A stretch of DNA of 64,000 nt from Pectobacterium araliae (lineage in GTDB: Bacteria > Pseudomonadota > Gammaproteobacteria > Enterobacterales > Enterobacteriaceae). A program made the translations under genes and the position numbers. The notes under the pieces are model-generated. The model was not told the origin of the DNA, did no database searches, and saw nothing but the letters and a program-made list of their open reading frames with translations. Location of the stretch: NCBI RefSeq assembly GCF_037076465.1, contig NZ_AP028908.1, positions 4,588,001-4,652,000 on the forward strand, read 5' to 3'. Shown in pieces: positions 24,173 through 34,824 of the stretch. Positions within the stretch are counted from its first letter, which is position 1; every line of letters starts with the position of its first letter.

Positions 24173-25543
24173 ATGTCAAATAATGCTATGAGTGTGGTTA
24201 TTCTCGCTGCGGGTAAAGGAACCCGTATGTATTCCGATCTTCCTAAGGTGTTACACCCACTGGCGGGCAAACCGATGGTTCAGCATGTTATTGATGCGGC
24301 CATGACGACAGGCGCACAGCACGTTCATCTGGTATACGGTCACGGCGGTGATTTGTTAAAACGTGAATTGGCCGATCCGGCATTGAACTGGGTGTTGCAG
24401 GCGGAACAGTTAGGAACGGGCCATGCGATGCAACAGGCCGCCCCACATTTTGCTGATGATGAAGATATCCTGATGTTGTATGGCGATGTACCGCTGATTT
24501 CAGTGAAAACGCTGGAGCGTTTACGTCAGGCTAAACCGCAGGGCGGGATCGGCCTGTTGACAGTAAAACTGGACGATCCGACGGGCTATGGCCGGATTGT
24601 GCGTGAGAACGGTGCTGTCGTCGGGATTGTTGAACACAAAGATGCCAGCGAAGCACAGCGCCAGATTAACGAGATCAATACCGGCATATTGATTGCCAAC
24701 GGCAAAGATTTGAAGCGCTGGTTAAGCCAGTTGAACAACAACAACGCCCAGGGGGAGTTTTATATCACCGACATTATTGCGATGGCGGCGGCGGAAGATC
24801 AGCGTGTTGAAGCGGTCCATCCCGAACGACTGAGTGAAGTTGAGGGCGTCAATAATCGCCTGCAACTGTCGGCGCTGGAGCGGGTTTATCAACGTGAACA
24901 GGCGGATAAGCTGCTGCTGGCCGGCGTGATGCTGCTCGACCCGGCACGATTTGATCTACGTGGCGAACTGACTCATGGTCGCGATGTGGTGATTGATGTC
25001 AATGTCGTTGTGGAAGGCAATGTTCAACTCGGTAATCGGGTGAAAATTGGTGCAGGCTGTGTGATCAAAAACGCCATCATTGGCGATGATTGTGAGATCA
25101 GTCCTTATTCCGTATTGGAGGATGCCGTTCTGGAAGCGCAGTGCACCATCGGGCCATTTGCCCGCTTGCGCCCAGGATCTGAACTGGCCGAGGGGGCGCA
25201 CGTTGGCAATTTTGTTGAACTGAAAAAAGCGCGTCTGGGGAAAGGATCAAAAGCGGGACATCTTAGCTATTTAGGTGATGCGGATATCGGTTCCGGTGTT
25301 AATATTGGTGCAGGAACGATCACCTGTAATTATGATGGTGCGAATAAACACAAAACGATTATTGGTGATGATGTGTTTGTCGGTTCGGATACGCAACTTG
25401 TGGCACCCGTCAGCGTTGCCAGCGGCGCGACGATTGGTGCAGGCACGACGGTGACGCGCGATGTGGCAGAGAACGAGCTGGTGATCAGCCGTGTGAAGCA
25501 GAAACATATCTCTGGGTGGTTACGTCCGGTGAAAAAGAAATAA
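24173..25543 (+). CDS. glmU: Bifunctional UDP-GlcNAc pyrophosphorylase / glucosamine-1-phosphate acetyltransferase GlmU
   Basis: 456 residues from the ATG at 24173. An ATG six bases upstream is in frame but falls on the Shine-Dalgarno CAGGA, so the later start is preferred. The N-terminal uridylyltransferase carries LAAGKGTRM at residues 11-19; the C-terminal half is a left-handed beta-helix acetyltransferase with hexapeptide repeats ([12 protein letters not shown]). It makes UDP-N-acetylglucosamine for peptidoglycan and LPS. Confidence 0.96.
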   Translation: MSNNAMSVVILAAGKGTRMYSDLPKVLHPLAGKPMVQHVIDAAMTTGAQHVHLVYGHGGDLLKRELADPALNWVLQAEQLGTGHAMQQAAPHFADDEDILMLYGDVPLISVKTLERLRQAKPQGGIGLLTVKLDDPTGYGRIVRENGAVVGIVEHKDASEAQRQINEINTGILIANGKDLKRWLSQLNNNNAQGEFYITDIIAMAAAEDQRVEAVHPERLSEVEGVNNRLQLSALERVYQREQADKLLLAGVMLLDPARFDLRGELTHGRDVVIDVNVVVEGNVQLGNRVKIGAGCVIKNAIIGDDCEISPYSVLEDAVLEAQCTIGPFARLRPGSELAEGAHVGNFVELKKARLGKGSKAGHLSYLGDADIGSGVNIGAGTITCNYDGANKHKTIIGDDVFVGSDTQLVAPVSVASGATIGAGTTVTRDVAENELVISRVKQKHISGWLRPVKKK

Positions 25544-25551
25544 TATTTGAT

Positions 25552-25578
25552 GCCTCCGCACGCGGCGGAGGCGGTTTT
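25552..25578 (+). terminator. Hairpin in the glmU-glmS intergenic region
   Basis: GCCTCCGC and GCGGAGGC form an 8-bp stem with a 5-base loop followed by GGTTTT, nine bases after glmU. In E. coli the glmUS transcript is cleaved in this gap and glmS is then controlled by the small RNA GlmZ; a GlmZ pairing site could not be identified by eye here. Confidence 0.65.
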
Positions 25579-25728
25579 GTCCTGTGCTTTGACCGATTTC
25601 AGAGTACAAAACAAAACATAATAATCCCCAACTCTCTACAAGGCTCGGGGAACCCGGAAAAACCGGAACAATCAGGTCTAAGACATCCCTGGTGACACAA
25701 TATGTCACTTTTATAGGAATACACATCC

Positions 25729-27561
25729 ATGTGTGGAATTGTAGGCGCAGTTGCGCAACGTGATGTTGCAGAAATTTTACTGGAAGGTTTACGCCGTCTT
25801 GAGTACCGTGGCTATGACTCTGCGGGTCTGGCGGTTGTTGACAGCGAAGGGCATGTCGCTCGCTTGCGCCGTTTGGGTAAGGTGCAGGTGCTGTCTCAGG
25901 CCGCTGATGAGCATGAGCTACACGGTGGTACGGGTATCGCCCATACCCGCTGGGCAACGCACGGTGAACCTTCTGAAGAGAATGCGCACCCGCATGTTTC
26001 TGAACATATCACTATCGTCCATAACGGGATTATTGAAAACCACGAACCGCTGCGCGAACTGATGATCGGTCGCGGTTATCGTTTTGTTTCTGAGACTGAT
26101 ACTGAAGTCGTTGCCCATCTGGTGCATTTCGAACAGAAAGAGAATGGCGGAACGCTGGTTGACGTCGTTAAGCGTGTGATCCCACAACTGCGCGGTGCTT
26201 ATGGCATGGTGGTGTTGGATAACCGCGATCCAAGCGTATTAGTCGCCGCGCGCTCTGGTAGCCCGCTGGTGATTGGCCGTGGTGTGGGTGAGAACTTTAT
26301 TGCTTCCGATCAGCTGGCATTGTTACCTGTGACTCGCCGCTTCATGTTCCTGGAAGAAGGCGACGTGGCGGAGATCACTCGTCGTGACGTGCGCGTGTTT
26401 GATAAATCAGGCCAGCTTGCTACACGCGAAGAAATTGAATCAAAAGTGAATTACGATGCCGGTGACAAAGGCGCGTATCGTCACTACATGCAAAAAGAGA
26501 TCTACGAACAGCCGATGGCAATCAAGAACACCCTTGAAGGGCGTTTCAGCCACGGTGAGATCAATCTTTCTGAATTAGGCCCGAAAGCGGATGAACTGCT
26601 GGCGAAAGTTGAGCACGTTCAGATTATCGCCTGTGGTACGTCCTACAACTCCGGTATGGTTTCCCGCTACTGGTTTGAAGCGCTGGCGGGGATTCCGTGC
26701 GACGTAGAAATCGCTTCCGAATTCCGCTATCGCAAACCTGCCGTGCGTAAGAACAGCCTGATGATTACGCTGTCTCAGTCTGGTGAAACGGCGGATACGC
26801 TGGCGGCATTGCGTTTGTCCAAAGAGCTGGGCTATCTGGGGTCGCTGGCTATCTGTAACGTTGCCGGTTCCTCGCTGGTGCGTGAGTCCGATCTGGCGCT
26901 GATGACCAAAGCAGGCGTAGAGATTGGCGTGGCCTCGACCAAAGCGTTCACCACCCAGCTTACCGTTCTGCTGATGCTGGTGGCGCGTGTTGGCCGTTTG
27001 CGCGGTATGGATGCACAGATTGAGCATGACATTGTTCATGGTTTGCAGGCACTGCCAGCACGTATTGAGCAGATGCTGTCTCAGGACAAACTCATCGAAT
27101 CTCTGGCGGAAGGTTTCTCTGACAAGCATCATGCGCTGTTCCTCGGCCGTGGCGATCAGTACCCGATCGCGATGGAAGGCGCGCTGAAGCTGAAAGAGAT
27201 CTCTTACATTCACGCTGAAGCCTATGCGGCGGGTGAGCTGAAACACGGCCCGCTGGCGCTGATTGATGCCGATATGCCGGTTGTCGTCGTCGCACCGAAC
27301 AACGAACTGTTGGAAAAATTGAAATCCAACATCGAAGAAGTTCGGGCGCGCGGCGGCGAGCTGTATGTCTTCGCTGACGAAGACGCGGGTTTCACCAGCA
27401 GCGAAAATATGAAAATTATTCCGCTGCCGCATATCGAAGAAGTGATTGCGCCAATCTTCTACACGGTGCCGTTGCAACTGCTGTCTTATCACGTCGCGCT
27501 GATTAAAGGCACGGACGTCGACCAGCCACGCAACCTGGCGAAATCCGTTACCGTAGAATAA
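25729..27561 (+). CDS. glmS: Glutamine-fructose-6-phosphate aminotransferase GlmS
   Basis: 610 residues including the initiator. After removal of Met the N-terminal Cys (MCGIVGA) is the nucleophile of the glutaminase domain; two SIS isomerase domains follow ([17 protein letters not shown]), with the C-terminal [11 protein letters not shown] tail conserved. It makes glucosamine-6-phosphate, the first step of amino-sugar synthesis. A 305-codon antisense frame within it is a shadow. Confidence 0.97.
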   Translation: MCGIVGAVAQRDVAEILLEGLRRLEYRGYDSAGLAVVDSEGHVARLRRLGKVQVLSQAADEHELHGGTGIAHTRWATHGEPSEENAHPHVSEHITIVHNGIIENHEPLRELMIGRGYRFVSETDTEVVAHLVHFEQKENGGTLVDVVKRVIPQLRGAYGMVVLDNRDPSVLVAARSGSPLVIGRGVGENFIASDQLALLPVTRRFMFLEEGDVAEITRRDVRVFDKSGQLATREEIESKVNYDAGDKGAYRHYMQKEIYEQPMAIKNTLEGRFSHGEINLSELGPKADELLAKVEHVQIIACGTSYNSGMVSRYWFEALAGIPCDVEIASEFRYRKPAVRKNSLMITLSQSGETADTLAALRLSKELGYLGSLAICNVAGSSLVRESDLALMTKAGVEIGVASTKAFTTQLTVLLMLVARVGRLRGMDAQIEHDIVHGLQALPARIEQMLSQDKLIESLAEGFSDKHHALFLGRGDQYPIAMEGALKLKEISYIHAEAYAAGELKHGPLALIDADMPVVVVAPNNELLEKLKSNIEEVRARGGELYVFADEDAGFTSSENMKIIPLPHIEEVIAPIFYTVPLQLLSYHVALIKGTDVDQPRNLAKSVTVE

Positions 27562-27590
27562 TTTTCCGGTATTTTATTGGTTATTACTGT

Positions 27591-27618
27591 CCGCCTTATG
27601 CTGATAAGCATAAGGCGG
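27591..27618. terminator. Strong hairpin after glmS
   Basis: CCGCCTTATGCT and AGCATAAGGCGG form a perfect 12-bp stem with a GATA loop, 30 bases after glmS and 49 bases from the convergent DMT transporter. There is no T-tract on either side, so it may act by Rho-independent pausing or simply protect 3' ends. Confidence 0.65.
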
Positions 27619-27666
27619 ATAACGAGAATGTTTCCACCTGTTGTGATTGGTATGTTGGCACGGCTG

Positions 27667-28584
27667 TTAGGATGAACGCACGATGTGTCCTTTACGTTGG
27701 CGTCGATCGCACCAGATAGTGAAAATTCCGGCCAGTGCCACGACGGACGCTCCCATCAGAGTGGCATATCCTGGTAGATTATCGAGGAATAAATAACCGA
27801 TCACCATCGACCACACCAACGTGGTGTAATCGAACGGTGCCAGTAGTGACGCATCTGCATAGCGCAGGCTGAGGGTCACTAAAATTTGTGCTATCCCACC
27901 AAATAGGCCGCAGCCTATGAGTAACAGCCACTGCCAGCCATGTGGCATTTTCCAGCCAAATACCAGCGTACACAGCCCAATCAGGGTCGTCATCAGGGAA
28001 AAATAAAAGACGATGGCTCCAGGTGATTCTGCACCATTCAAAAAACGAATTTGTATACTCGACGTGGCTGCGCAGGCAGCGGCCAGTAGAGCAAATATGG
28101 CGCCGAGAGCTGTACCATTCAGCGCAAAGCCCGATGAAAACAACGCGCTGCTAACGGTTAAATTAGCTGAAAGCATAATCAGAATGCCGCTGAAGCCAAC
28201 CATCACTGCCAGCCAACGGGAAAAGCGAACATTTTCTTTTAATAAAAGGGCTGCCATTAATACGGTAAATAGCGGTGCGGCATAACTAATGGCTGTCGCA
28301 TCTGCCAGCGAAATATAGACCAGTGCCAGATAATTAAAATACATGCCACCAGTGCCGGAAACCCCCCGAATTAGGTGACCGAAAATATTTTTAGTTTTTA
28401 TCTGTTGCCGGATGTTGCCCTGAATTGTCAGCCATAGCAGGAGCGGGAATAGCGCGATAAAAGAACGGAAAAAAATGACTTCACCGGTAGGGATCGCACC
28501 GTTCAATCCTTTCACACAAGCCAGCATAAGTGTGGCGCAAAGTGCTGAGAGGATTTTCAGCAACACCCCGAGTCTGGCATTCAT
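27667..28584 (-). CDS. DMT-superfamily (EamA) transporter
   Basis: 305 residues with about ten hydrophobic segments arranged as two EamA repeats. The opening MNARLGVLLKILSALCATLMLACVKGL and the motif GEVIFFRSF are typical of inner-membrane drug/metabolite transporters. Substrate is unknown. It opens the accessory block between glmS and pstS and may export a metabolite, but nothing in the sequence ties it to the neighbouring pxp genes. Confidence 0.85.
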   Translation of the reverse strand: MNARLGVLLKILSALCATLMLACVKGLNGAIPTGEVIFFRSFIALFPLLLWLTIQGNIRQQIKTKNIFGHLIRGVSGTGGMYFNYLALVYISLADATAISYAAPLFTVLMAALLLKENVRFSRWLAVMVGFSGILIMLSANLTVSSALFSSGFALNGTALGAIFALLAAACAATSSIQIRFLNGAESPGAIVFYFSLMTTLIGLCTLVFGWKMPHGWQWLLLIGCGLFGGIAQILVTLSLRYADASLLAPFDYTTLVWSMVIGYLFLDNLPGYATLMGASVVALAGIFTIWCDRRQRKGHIVRSS

Positions 28585-28845
28585 GGTATTACCTTATTAG
28601 TTACGCACGTAGACCGCGTAACCTTATTACGCCCCTCACGCGCCCGATAAGATAATTTTGCTCTGCCAGAATAACGTTTACTTATTATTCCCCATTCGGT
28701 GTCATATAAATTACATATCCCGTAACAGGGTTTCTGTCTTACCTCCTTCAAGGCAATGTCGATATAGTCGCTATTAGTCCATAAATAGCGCTGAGCTGGC
28801 AGTCAACGGCGTGTATTCAACGAACTCACACTTTGGAGAAACATC

Positions 28846-29685
28846 ATGACTTTGAAATATAGCGCCTGTTCGGTGTTAGCCTTGCCACTGGTTCTGGCTT
28901 TTTCGCCGGCGAAGGCGGATTTGCTCTCCGATATTACCGCTCGCGGTGATCTGCGATGCGCGGTCTATTCCGATGTACCGCCGTTCTCCTCTCCCGATCC
29001 GAAAACGCGCCAATTGGCAGGTATGGACGTGGATTTGTGTCATGCACTGGCAAAAGAGATAGGGTTGAAGGTTACGCTGGTTCCGACCTCCGTGGAGGCT
29101 CGCATCGCCGTCATCGCAACAGGACGTGCAGACGTGCTGATTGCCAATCTTGCCTACACCAAAACCCGTGGTAATCAGATTCAGTTTAGCGACCCGTACT
29201 ATGTTGCTAAAGAGATGCTGCTGGTAAAAAAAGCCAATGCGGATAAGGCTATTGAGGATTTCAAAGGTCAACGCATCAGCGCAACCAAAGGCACCACGTC
29301 TGAGCAATCTATTCACCTGAAAGGCGGTAAAGCCGTGACCTTCCAGGATGCTGCCTCTGCCTTCCTGGCATTGCAGCAAAATAAAGCCGTAGGTTTTGTA
29401 ACCAATACCATGACGGGGATCAAAATGATTTCGCAGGCAAAAAAAGATGGCATTGAGTTGGCGATGATAAAAGAGCCTATGGCGCTGGAGCCGATTGGCG
29501 TGGGTATGAAACGCGATGAACCCGCGCTGCTGGCGAAGGTCAACAGCAGCCTGAAAACCATGGATGATAACGGCACTATTGATGGTATCTGGGATACCTG
29601 GATTGGCCCGAATACCGAGTACAAGATGGTACGTGAAGAACGTGTTCAGCCGCTGGCTAACCTGAAATTTGAACCGCTGGAATAA
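28846..29685 (+). CDS. Amino-acid-type ABC transporter periplasmic binding protein
   Basis: 279 residues with a Sec signal peptide cut near residue 24 (FSPAKA/DLL). The mature protein is a type II periplasmic binding fold of the GlnH/HisJ type, with the opening LLSDITARGDLRCAVYSDVPPFS and GMDVDLCHALAKEI. The gene lies three bases before pxpB and has no permease beside it; permeases and ATPase of the same class are 6 kb downstream. This placement suggests that it binds 5-oxoproline or a related amino acid, which is inference. Confidence 0.85.
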   Translation: MTLKYSACSVLALPLVLAFSPAKADLLSDITARGDLRCAVYSDVPPFSSPDPKTRQLAGMDVDLCHALAKEIGLKVTLVPTSVEARIAVIATGRADVLIANLAYTKTRGNQIQFSDPYYVAKEMLLVKKANADKAIEDFKGQRISATKGTTSEQSIHLKGGKAVTFQDAASAFLALQQNKAVGFVTNTMTGIKMISQAKKDGIELAMIKEPMALEPIGVGMKRDEPALLAKVNSSLKTMDDNGTIDGIWDTWIGPNTEYKMVREERVQPLANLKFEPLE

Positions 29686-29688
29686 GTT

Positions 29689-30390
29689 ATGGAGCTGTTA
29701 GCACGTGACCGCACTATGCTGAATAAAACCGAGAATGTCGATACGGTGAGGCTATCCACGATGGGTAGCCGTGCCTGGCTAGTGGAAGCGCCCGGTGAAT
29801 TCAGCTTGGCTGCTCAGCGCCGTATCTGGTCGCTGGCACAGAAGCTTGCAGGGCGTGATGAGGTGGAATCGTTAATTCCTGGTGTGACTAATTTGCTGAT
29901 TTTGTTGCGTGCTACACCAGACGATCCTGACGATTTCCCACGACGGCTGCTGTGTTATTGGCAGCAGGCCAGCGAGGTTCACCCCAAAGGCAAGCGTATT
30001 GACATTCCAGTGACGTACGGCGGCGAACTGGCAAGCGATCTGGATGCTGTCTGTCGCCATACTGGCTTCTCCGCGAAAGAGGTTATTCGCCGTCACTATC
30101 AGGGCAGCTATACGGTCGTTGCTCTCGGCAGTGCGCCCGGTTTTGGGTATTTGCACGGTCTTGATCCGTTACTTGCTACGCCGCGTAAAAAAGTGCCGTC
30201 GTTTAACATGCTTAAAGGCACGGTCACCATCGGCGGGCCACAAACGGGAGTGTCGGTGCTGACGGGGCCGAACGGCTGGAATGCCATTGGTTTTGCCGAT
30301 CTGGTGATGTTTGATCCGCTGGCGGATAACCCCGCGCTAATGGCGCCAGGCGATACCATCCGCTTTATACCGCAGAGGATTGAGCTGTGA
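29689..30390 (+). CDS. pxpB: 5-oxoprolinase subunit PxpB (KipI family)
   Basis: 233 residues. The C-terminal cyclophilin-like fold has the family motifs GSAPGFGYLHGLD and PRKKVP. PxpABC hydrolyses 5-oxo-L-proline to glutamate using ATP. The first ATG overlaps nothing but follows the binding-protein stop by three bases; a second ATG at 29716 would remove nine residues. The 3' end overlaps the pxpC GTG by four bases. Confidence 0.9.
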   Translation: MELLARDRTMLNKTENVDTVRLSTMGSRAWLVEAPGEFSLAAQRRIWSLAQKLAGRDEVESLIPGVTNLLILLRATPDDPDDFPRRLLCYWQQASEVHPKGKRIDIPVTYGGELASDLDAVCRHTGFSAKEVIRRHYQGSYTVVALGSAPGFGYLHGLDPLLATPRKKVPSFNMLKGTVTIGGPQTGVSVLTGPNGWNAIGFADLVMFDPLADNPALMAPGDTIRFIPQRIEL

Positions 30391-31379
30391 TTGAAATTGA
30401 GCGAACGGGAGCACTGAATACCGTACAGGATTTGGGGCGTAAGCATTTTCGGCATCTTGGCGTATCGGTAAGCGGTGTAATGGATACGCTGGCATTACGG
30501 GCGGGGAATACGCTTCTCGGCAACGACGATAACGCTGCCGCTATTGAAGTGCAGGTATTCCCCTTGCGCGTACGCTTTCGTCAGGCGATGTCGATTGCAC
30601 TCACGGGGGCTGATTGCCGTGCCTTGCTTGATGGTGTGGAGCTACCGCCATGGTGGGGGTGCCGCGTGGAAAAAGATCAGGTGTTGGAGATGCGTTTTCC
30701 ACGCTCCGGTGCCAGGGGGTATTTATGTGTCGCGGGGGGCATTGATGTGCCGTTAGTGATGGGATCACGTAGTACGGCGCTGCGCGGCGGGTTTGGTGGG
30801 TTATACGGCCGACCGATAGAGAAAGGGGATGTATTGCCCGTTGGGGTATCCACCGCTCCGCCGCTGCCCGCTTGCGGTGTGGGAATTGAACCGCCGGATG
30901 TTGCCCTGCGTGATGTTTTCCCCATCCTCGACAATGACACCCTGTCAATCCGCGCTATCCCTTCAGGTGAGTATCACCTGTTTGCACATGATTCAGAGCG
31001 TTTCTGGCAGCAACCATGGCAAGTGTCGCTACAGAGTAACCGAACGGGTTATCGGTTGTCGGGTGAACCTATCCAACCTTCCCACGTTATTGAGATGCGT
31101 TCTTACGGGCTGATCCCCGGTATTGTTCAAGTCCCTCCAGCGGGGGAGCCAATCATTCAGTTGAGCGATGCCAATACGGCAGGCGGCTACCCCAAAATGG
31201 CCTGTGTGATTGAAGAAGATCTCTGGCGTCTTGGTCAGCTACAGGCAGGGAAGTCGATTCAGTTCATTCAAAGCGACGCAAAAGAGTCCGTTGTGGTACG
31301 ACGTGCCACTGAGCGCTGGCTGGCACGCCTGAAAGCGTTAGCGTTGCCGCTGGCATCCATGACTGAGCAGAGGACATAA
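30387..31379 (+). CDS. pxpC: 5-oxoprolinase subunit PxpC (KipA family)
   Basis: 330 residues starting at GTG within the pxpB stop region. The N-terminal IERTGALNTVQDLGR and the LGVSVSGVMD segment are diagnostic of KipA/PxpC; the C-terminal half has QLSDANTAGGYPKMACV. The family is often named biotin-dependent carboxyltransferase because of its relatedness to urea amidolyase, although no biotin domain is present. It ends one base into the pxpA start (TAATG). Confidence 0.92.
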   Translation: MIEIERTGALNTVQDLGRKHFRHLGVSVSGVMDTLALRAGNTLLGNDDNAAAIEVQVFPLRVRFRQAMSIALTGADCRALLDGVELPPWWGCRVEKDQVLEMRFPRSGARGYLCVAGGIDVPLVMGSRSTALRGGFGGLYGRPIEKGDVLPVGVSTAPPLPACGVGIEPPDVALRDVFPILDNDTLSIRAIPSGEYHLFAHDSERFWQQPWQVSLQSNRTGYRLSGEPIQPSHVIEMRSYGLIPGIVQVPPAGEPIIQLSDANTAGGYPKMACVIEEDLWRLGQLQAGKSIQFIQSDAKESVVVRRATERWLARLKALALPLASMTEQRT

Positions 31380-32152
31380 TGAAAATTGATGTGAATTCCG
31401 ACATGGGCGAAGGTTTTGGTGTCTGGCGTGTCTGCGATGATGACGCCATGATGCGGATTGTTTCGTCCGCCAATATTGCCTGTGGCTTTCATGCGGGCGA
31501 TCCGGCGATCATGACGCGAATGGTGCGGCTGGCAAAAGTACACGGTGTGGGTATTGGCGCGCATCCTGGGCTGCCTGATAAATTGGGATTTGGGCGCAAA
31601 GAGATGGCCTTTAGCGCCGACGAACTGTGCCAGCAGGTGGTGTACCAAATTGGTGCGCTATGTGCGTTGGCCAAAAATGAAGATATGCGCGTTTCCCACG
31701 TCAGTTTTCATGCGGCGTTGGGCAATATGATCAACCGTGATGACATATTAGCGCTTCAGGTAATGCAGGCCATACATCGTCTTGATCCTGAACTGATTAT
31801 TTTCTCTCAGCCGGATACCATTATTGAGCGCGCCGCTCGTGAGGCAGGCTTGAGAAGCCTCACGCTATTTTTAGCGGATCGTGCCTATGATGCACAGGGG
31901 CATTTGGTGCCGCGTGGCACCGCCGGGGCGTTGATTAGCGAAGAAAAACAGGTACGCGAGCGTGTACGCCAGTTTTTGGAACAAGGCACGGTCAAGACGA
32001 TTGAAGGGGAGTGGATTTCTGTTCGCGCCAGGTCTATTTTGGTCCACAGCGACACACCAGGTTCGGTTGAACTGGCTGCCATTGTGCGTAGTGAAATCGA
32101 AGCCTGTAGCGGCACTGTCGCGCCCGCAGCGGATGTTGTCGCACTATCATAA
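31379..32152 (+). CDS. pxpA: 5-oxoprolinase subunit PxpA (LamB/YcsF family)
   Basis: 257 residues. The opening IDVNSDMGEGFGVWR and the segment IVSSANIACGFHAGDP are signature motifs of the YcsF family. The gene overlaps pxpC by one base, completing a pxpB-pxpC-pxpA operon with the binding protein. A hairpin follows. Confidence 0.93.
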   Translation: MKIDVNSDMGEGFGVWRVCDDDAMMRIVSSANIACGFHAGDPAIMTRMVRLAKVHGVGIGAHPGLPDKLGFGRKEMAFSADELCQQVVYQIGALCALAKNEDMRVSHVSFHAALGNMINRDDILALQVMQAIHRLDPELIIFSQPDTIIERAAREAGLRSLTLFLADRAYDAQGHLVPRGTAGALISEEKQVRERVRQFLEQGTVKTIEGEWISVRARSILVHSDTPGSVELAAIVRSEIEACSGTVAPAADVVALS

Positions 32153-32187
32153 ACTCTCCCTGCTAATCCGCGATGCACCTGGGGTTC

Positions 32188-32215
32188 CCCTCTTCACCCC
32201 TAGGAGTGAAGAGGG
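32188..32215. terminator. Hairpin between pxpA and the aminotransferase
   Basis: CCCTCTTCAC and GTGAAGAGGG form a 10-bp stem with an 8-base loop, placed between the convergent 3' ends. It lacks a clear T-tract on the plus strand. It probably acts in both directions. Confidence 0.65.
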
Positions 32216-32220
32216 CTCGA

Positions 32221-33423
32221 TTAATGGCAACCGTTGCAGAATGCTCTCAGGCGTGCGCATCCGGTCTCAAGGCGTTCCATGCTCGTAGCGTAAGAAAGAC
32301 GAATATACGGGCTAATACCATAGGCGGCTCCTTGTACCGTTACTACGTATTGCTCTTCAATCAGCGCCATGACAAAGTCAGCATCGCTTTCAATGCGCCG
32401 TCCGCCTGCACTGGTCTTGCCAATGAAATTGGCGATATTCACAAACAGATAAAAAGCCCCCTGCGGTTTGTGGCAGTGCAGGCCGTCAATGGCTGCCAGT
32501 TTTTCCAGTACGAAATCCCGACGCTGGCGATAAATCATGGCGCGCTCTTTAAGCAGATCCTGTGGGCCATCTAATACCGCAATCGCTGCTGCCTGCGCCA
32601 GCGTCGATATGCCGCCCGCATTTTGCGTGTTCACATTGCTCATTGCTTTGATTAACGCAACGGGACCCCCACAAAAACCCAGTCGCCAGCCCGTCATTGA
32701 GTATGCTTTTGACACACCGTTGACCGTGAGTACGCGATCAAACAGACGTGGTTCGACCTGCGCCATAGTCAAAAATTTGCAGTCGTCATAAATCAGGTGC
32801 TCGTATATATCATCGGTCATGATCCAGACATGCGGATTATCCAACATGACATCGGCGATAGCCTGTAACTCATCCCGGCTTGCCACGGCTCCGGTGGGGT
32901 TGCTCGGATAATTCAGCAATAGCCATTTGGTGTTCGGCGTGATCGCATGAGCAATATCTTGCGGCAAGGGTTTAAAATTATGCTCTTCACGGCAAGTGAC
33001 GGGCACAGGTGTACCGCCAGCAAATTTTACGATGTCGGCGTAGCTTATCCAGGAAGGCGTGGGAATGATGACTTCGTCACCCGGATTAATTGTTGCCATC
33101 ATGGCATTGAAAATAATCTGCCGGGCACCGCCGGAGGTAATGATTTGGCTGATGTCGTAGTTGAGATGGTTATCGCGCTTGAATTTGCGCTGAATAGCCG
33201 CCCGTAGCGCGGGCGTGCCGTCGGTCGGTGGATAGCGCGTATCGCCCGCGAGGGCGGCAGCATAAGCCGCTTCAATCGCGTGCACCGGAGTAGGGAAGTC
33301 CGGCTCACCGGTTGAAAGCCCAACCACATCAATGCCCTGAGCGGCAAGGTCACGTGCTTTTTGCGTCATCGCGACGGATGCGGAAATAGCGATGTTATTA
33401 AGTCGATCGGCAATATCTGGCAT
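32221..33423 (-). CDS. Class I PLP-dependent aminotransferase (aspartate-transaminase-like)
   Basis: 400 residues from the ATG at 33423 (MPDIADRLNNIAISASVAMT). The open frame continues 117 codons upstream, but that part is unlike the family; an ATG at 33444 is the only close alternative. The PLP lysine is in GVSKAYSMTGWRLGF, with NYPSNPTGA and STGEPDFPTP also present. The likely reaction is transamination of an amino acid with 2-oxoglutarate; the substrate is unknown. Its place beside pxpABC suggests use of glutamate made from 5-oxoproline. Confidence 0.88.
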   Translation of the reverse strand: MPDIADRLNNIAISASVAMTQKARDLAAQGIDVVGLSTGEPDFPTPVHAIEAAYAAALAGDTRYPPTDGTPALRAAIQRKFKRDNHLNYDISQIITSGGARQIIFNAMMATINPGDEVIIPTPSWISYADIVKFAGGTPVPVTCREEHNFKPLPQDIAHAITPNTKWLLLNYPSNPTGAVASRDELQAIADVMLDNPHVWIMTDDIYEHLIYDDCKFLTMAQVEPRLFDRVLTVNGVSKAYSMTGWRLGFCGGPVALIKAMSNVNTQNAGGISTLAQAAAIAVLDGPQDLLKERAMIYRQRRDFVLEKLAAIDGLHCHKPQGAFYLFVNIANFIGKTSAGGRRIESDADFVMALIEEQYVVTVQGAAYGISPYIRLSYATSMERLETGCARLRAFCNGCH

Positions 33424-33773
33424 ATCACAGGTGTTCCAGGTCATGAGTCTGCGGGAGACTACGCAAGGGCGCAGTAGGTGAGTGTCATCAATAAGCAAGG
33501 TGACGTGTATCGAGGATAGGGAACCGACGGTGTGAGCGGTTAATACTGCTTTGTTGTGGGGACATAACCGAATGCGATAGTTAACTGGATGGTTTCTCCT
33601 CTCGTGATGCAACGGTTCGTGGATCTGCTCTGTAACGGTGCGTTCCACCAGAAGCTGGATGTCGTGCATTTTCAGCCTTCGCCTTTGCTGGCGCTGTCGT
33701 CGTTGAAGCGCGTCATAACTGGCACATGCATTGCTAGTTATGGTCGGGGTGACATTAAGGGGGGATACCATCA
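33424..33773. other. Divergent regulatory region aminotransferase/LysR
   Basis: A 350-base gap between divergent genes. It should contain the promoters of both and a LysR-type binding site, but I could not single out a convincing T-N11-A palindrome. Open frames that cross it have no recognisable product. Confidence 0.45.
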
Positions 33774-34697
33774 ATGAATCTGCGCCGCTTGAAATATTTT
33801 ATTAAAATCGTCGATGTGGGTAGCCTGACGCAGGCTGCGGATATTCTGCATATCGCCCAGCCTGCGTTGAGCCAGCAACTCGCTACGCTGGAAGGTGAAG
33901 TGAATCAGCAACTGTTGATCCGCACCAAGCGGGGTGTTACGCCGACCAATGCAGGTAAGATCCTTTATAGTCACGCACAGGCGATTTTACGCCAGTGCGC
34001 GCAGGCACAGAGTGCTATTGACCGGGCCGGTGGGGAATTGAGCGGCAATGTATCGGTAGGTCTCGCGCCAGGAACGGCGGCTCAGCAGCTTGCGCTTCCT
34101 TTAATGGCTGAAGTACAGCGCCAATATCCCGGCATCGTGCTCTATTTCAATGAAAATTTCGGCACCACGCTGAGTGAGTTGATCATGAATGGTCGCATGG
34201 ATATGGCGGTGATTTATGACAACCGAAATATCCACGGGCTGCGTTTTATTCCTTTGATGAAAGAACCTCTGTGTTTTGTTTGTCCGCATAGCCTGGTAAA
34301 GCCGAAAAAAGAGATTACGCTGGCGGATGTCGCACAACACGATCTGTTCTTACCACGCATTTACAACATCATGCGCAAAATCGTGGATGAGGCATTCATA
34401 AAAGAAGGGCTGACCTATCAAGTTAAATGTGAAATTGAATCACAAACCACACTCAATGCCGCTCTGGCAGCGGGTATAGGCTGTACGATCATGCCGGATT
34501 CGGCGGCGCGCAGCATGTTGAACGCCTCCAACGCGTGGATGGCGAAAATCGTCGAGCCAGATATCTATGCTTCACTCTCATTCTGTATGTCCGATCATCT
34601 GTCGCTCTCAGAACCTGCGGAAGCCGTGAAAAATATTCTTCTGTCGCTAATGGCGGATAGAACACCAGACAACCGACCACTGGCCTTGGTGAGTTAA
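33774..34697 (+). CDS. LysR-family transcriptional regulator
   Basis: 307 residues. The N-terminal winged helix-turn-helix (MNLRRLKYFIKIVDVGSLTQAADILHIAQPALSQQL, split here by function) is followed by the usual linker helix and periplasmic-binding-like effector domain. It resembles the Nac/CynR branch in the GSLTQAA and QPALSQQ pattern. It is divergent from the aminotransferase and upstream of the AccB-like/SDR/ABC operon, so it probably controls the island. Effector unknown. Confidence 0.9.
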   Translation: MNLRRLKYFIKIVDVGSLTQAADILHIAQPALSQQLATLEGEVNQQLLIRTKRGVTPTNAGKILYSHAQAILRQCAQAQSAIDRAGGELSGNVSVGLAPGTAAQQLALPLMAEVQRQYPGIVLYFNENFGTTLSELIMNGRMDMAVIYDNRNIHGLRFIPLMKEPLCFVCPHSLVKPKKEITLADVAQHDLFLPRIYNIMRKIVDEAFIKEGLTYQVKCEIESQTTLNAALAAGIGCTIMPDSAARSMLNASNAWMAKIVEPDIYASLSFCMSDHLSLSEPAEAVKNILLSLMADRTPDNRPLALVS

Positions 34698-34824
34698 TAA
34701 GCTGCGCTTATCCCCGTAAAGTGAAACCCTCTTACTGGCCTGTACAGGAGTCAGGCTAGAGTGTTGTCAGGACATCTTGCCTATGTGCAGATGCATGATG
34801 ACTTATGCCAGAGATTGGCCAGAG

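Noticed and set aside
25579..25728. A glmS ribozyme or riboswitch upstream of glmS
   Set aside because: The glmS ribozyme is a Gram-positive element; the sequence lacks its core and enterobacteria use small-RNA control instead.
26575..27492. A 305-codon open frame antisense to glmS
   Set aside because: Rich in Arg, Gln and His as expected of a coding shadow; no family features.
33424..33774. A 117-codon N-terminal extension of the aminotransferase
   Set aside because: It is unlike class I aminotransferases, crosses the divergent promoter region and reaches the LysR start.
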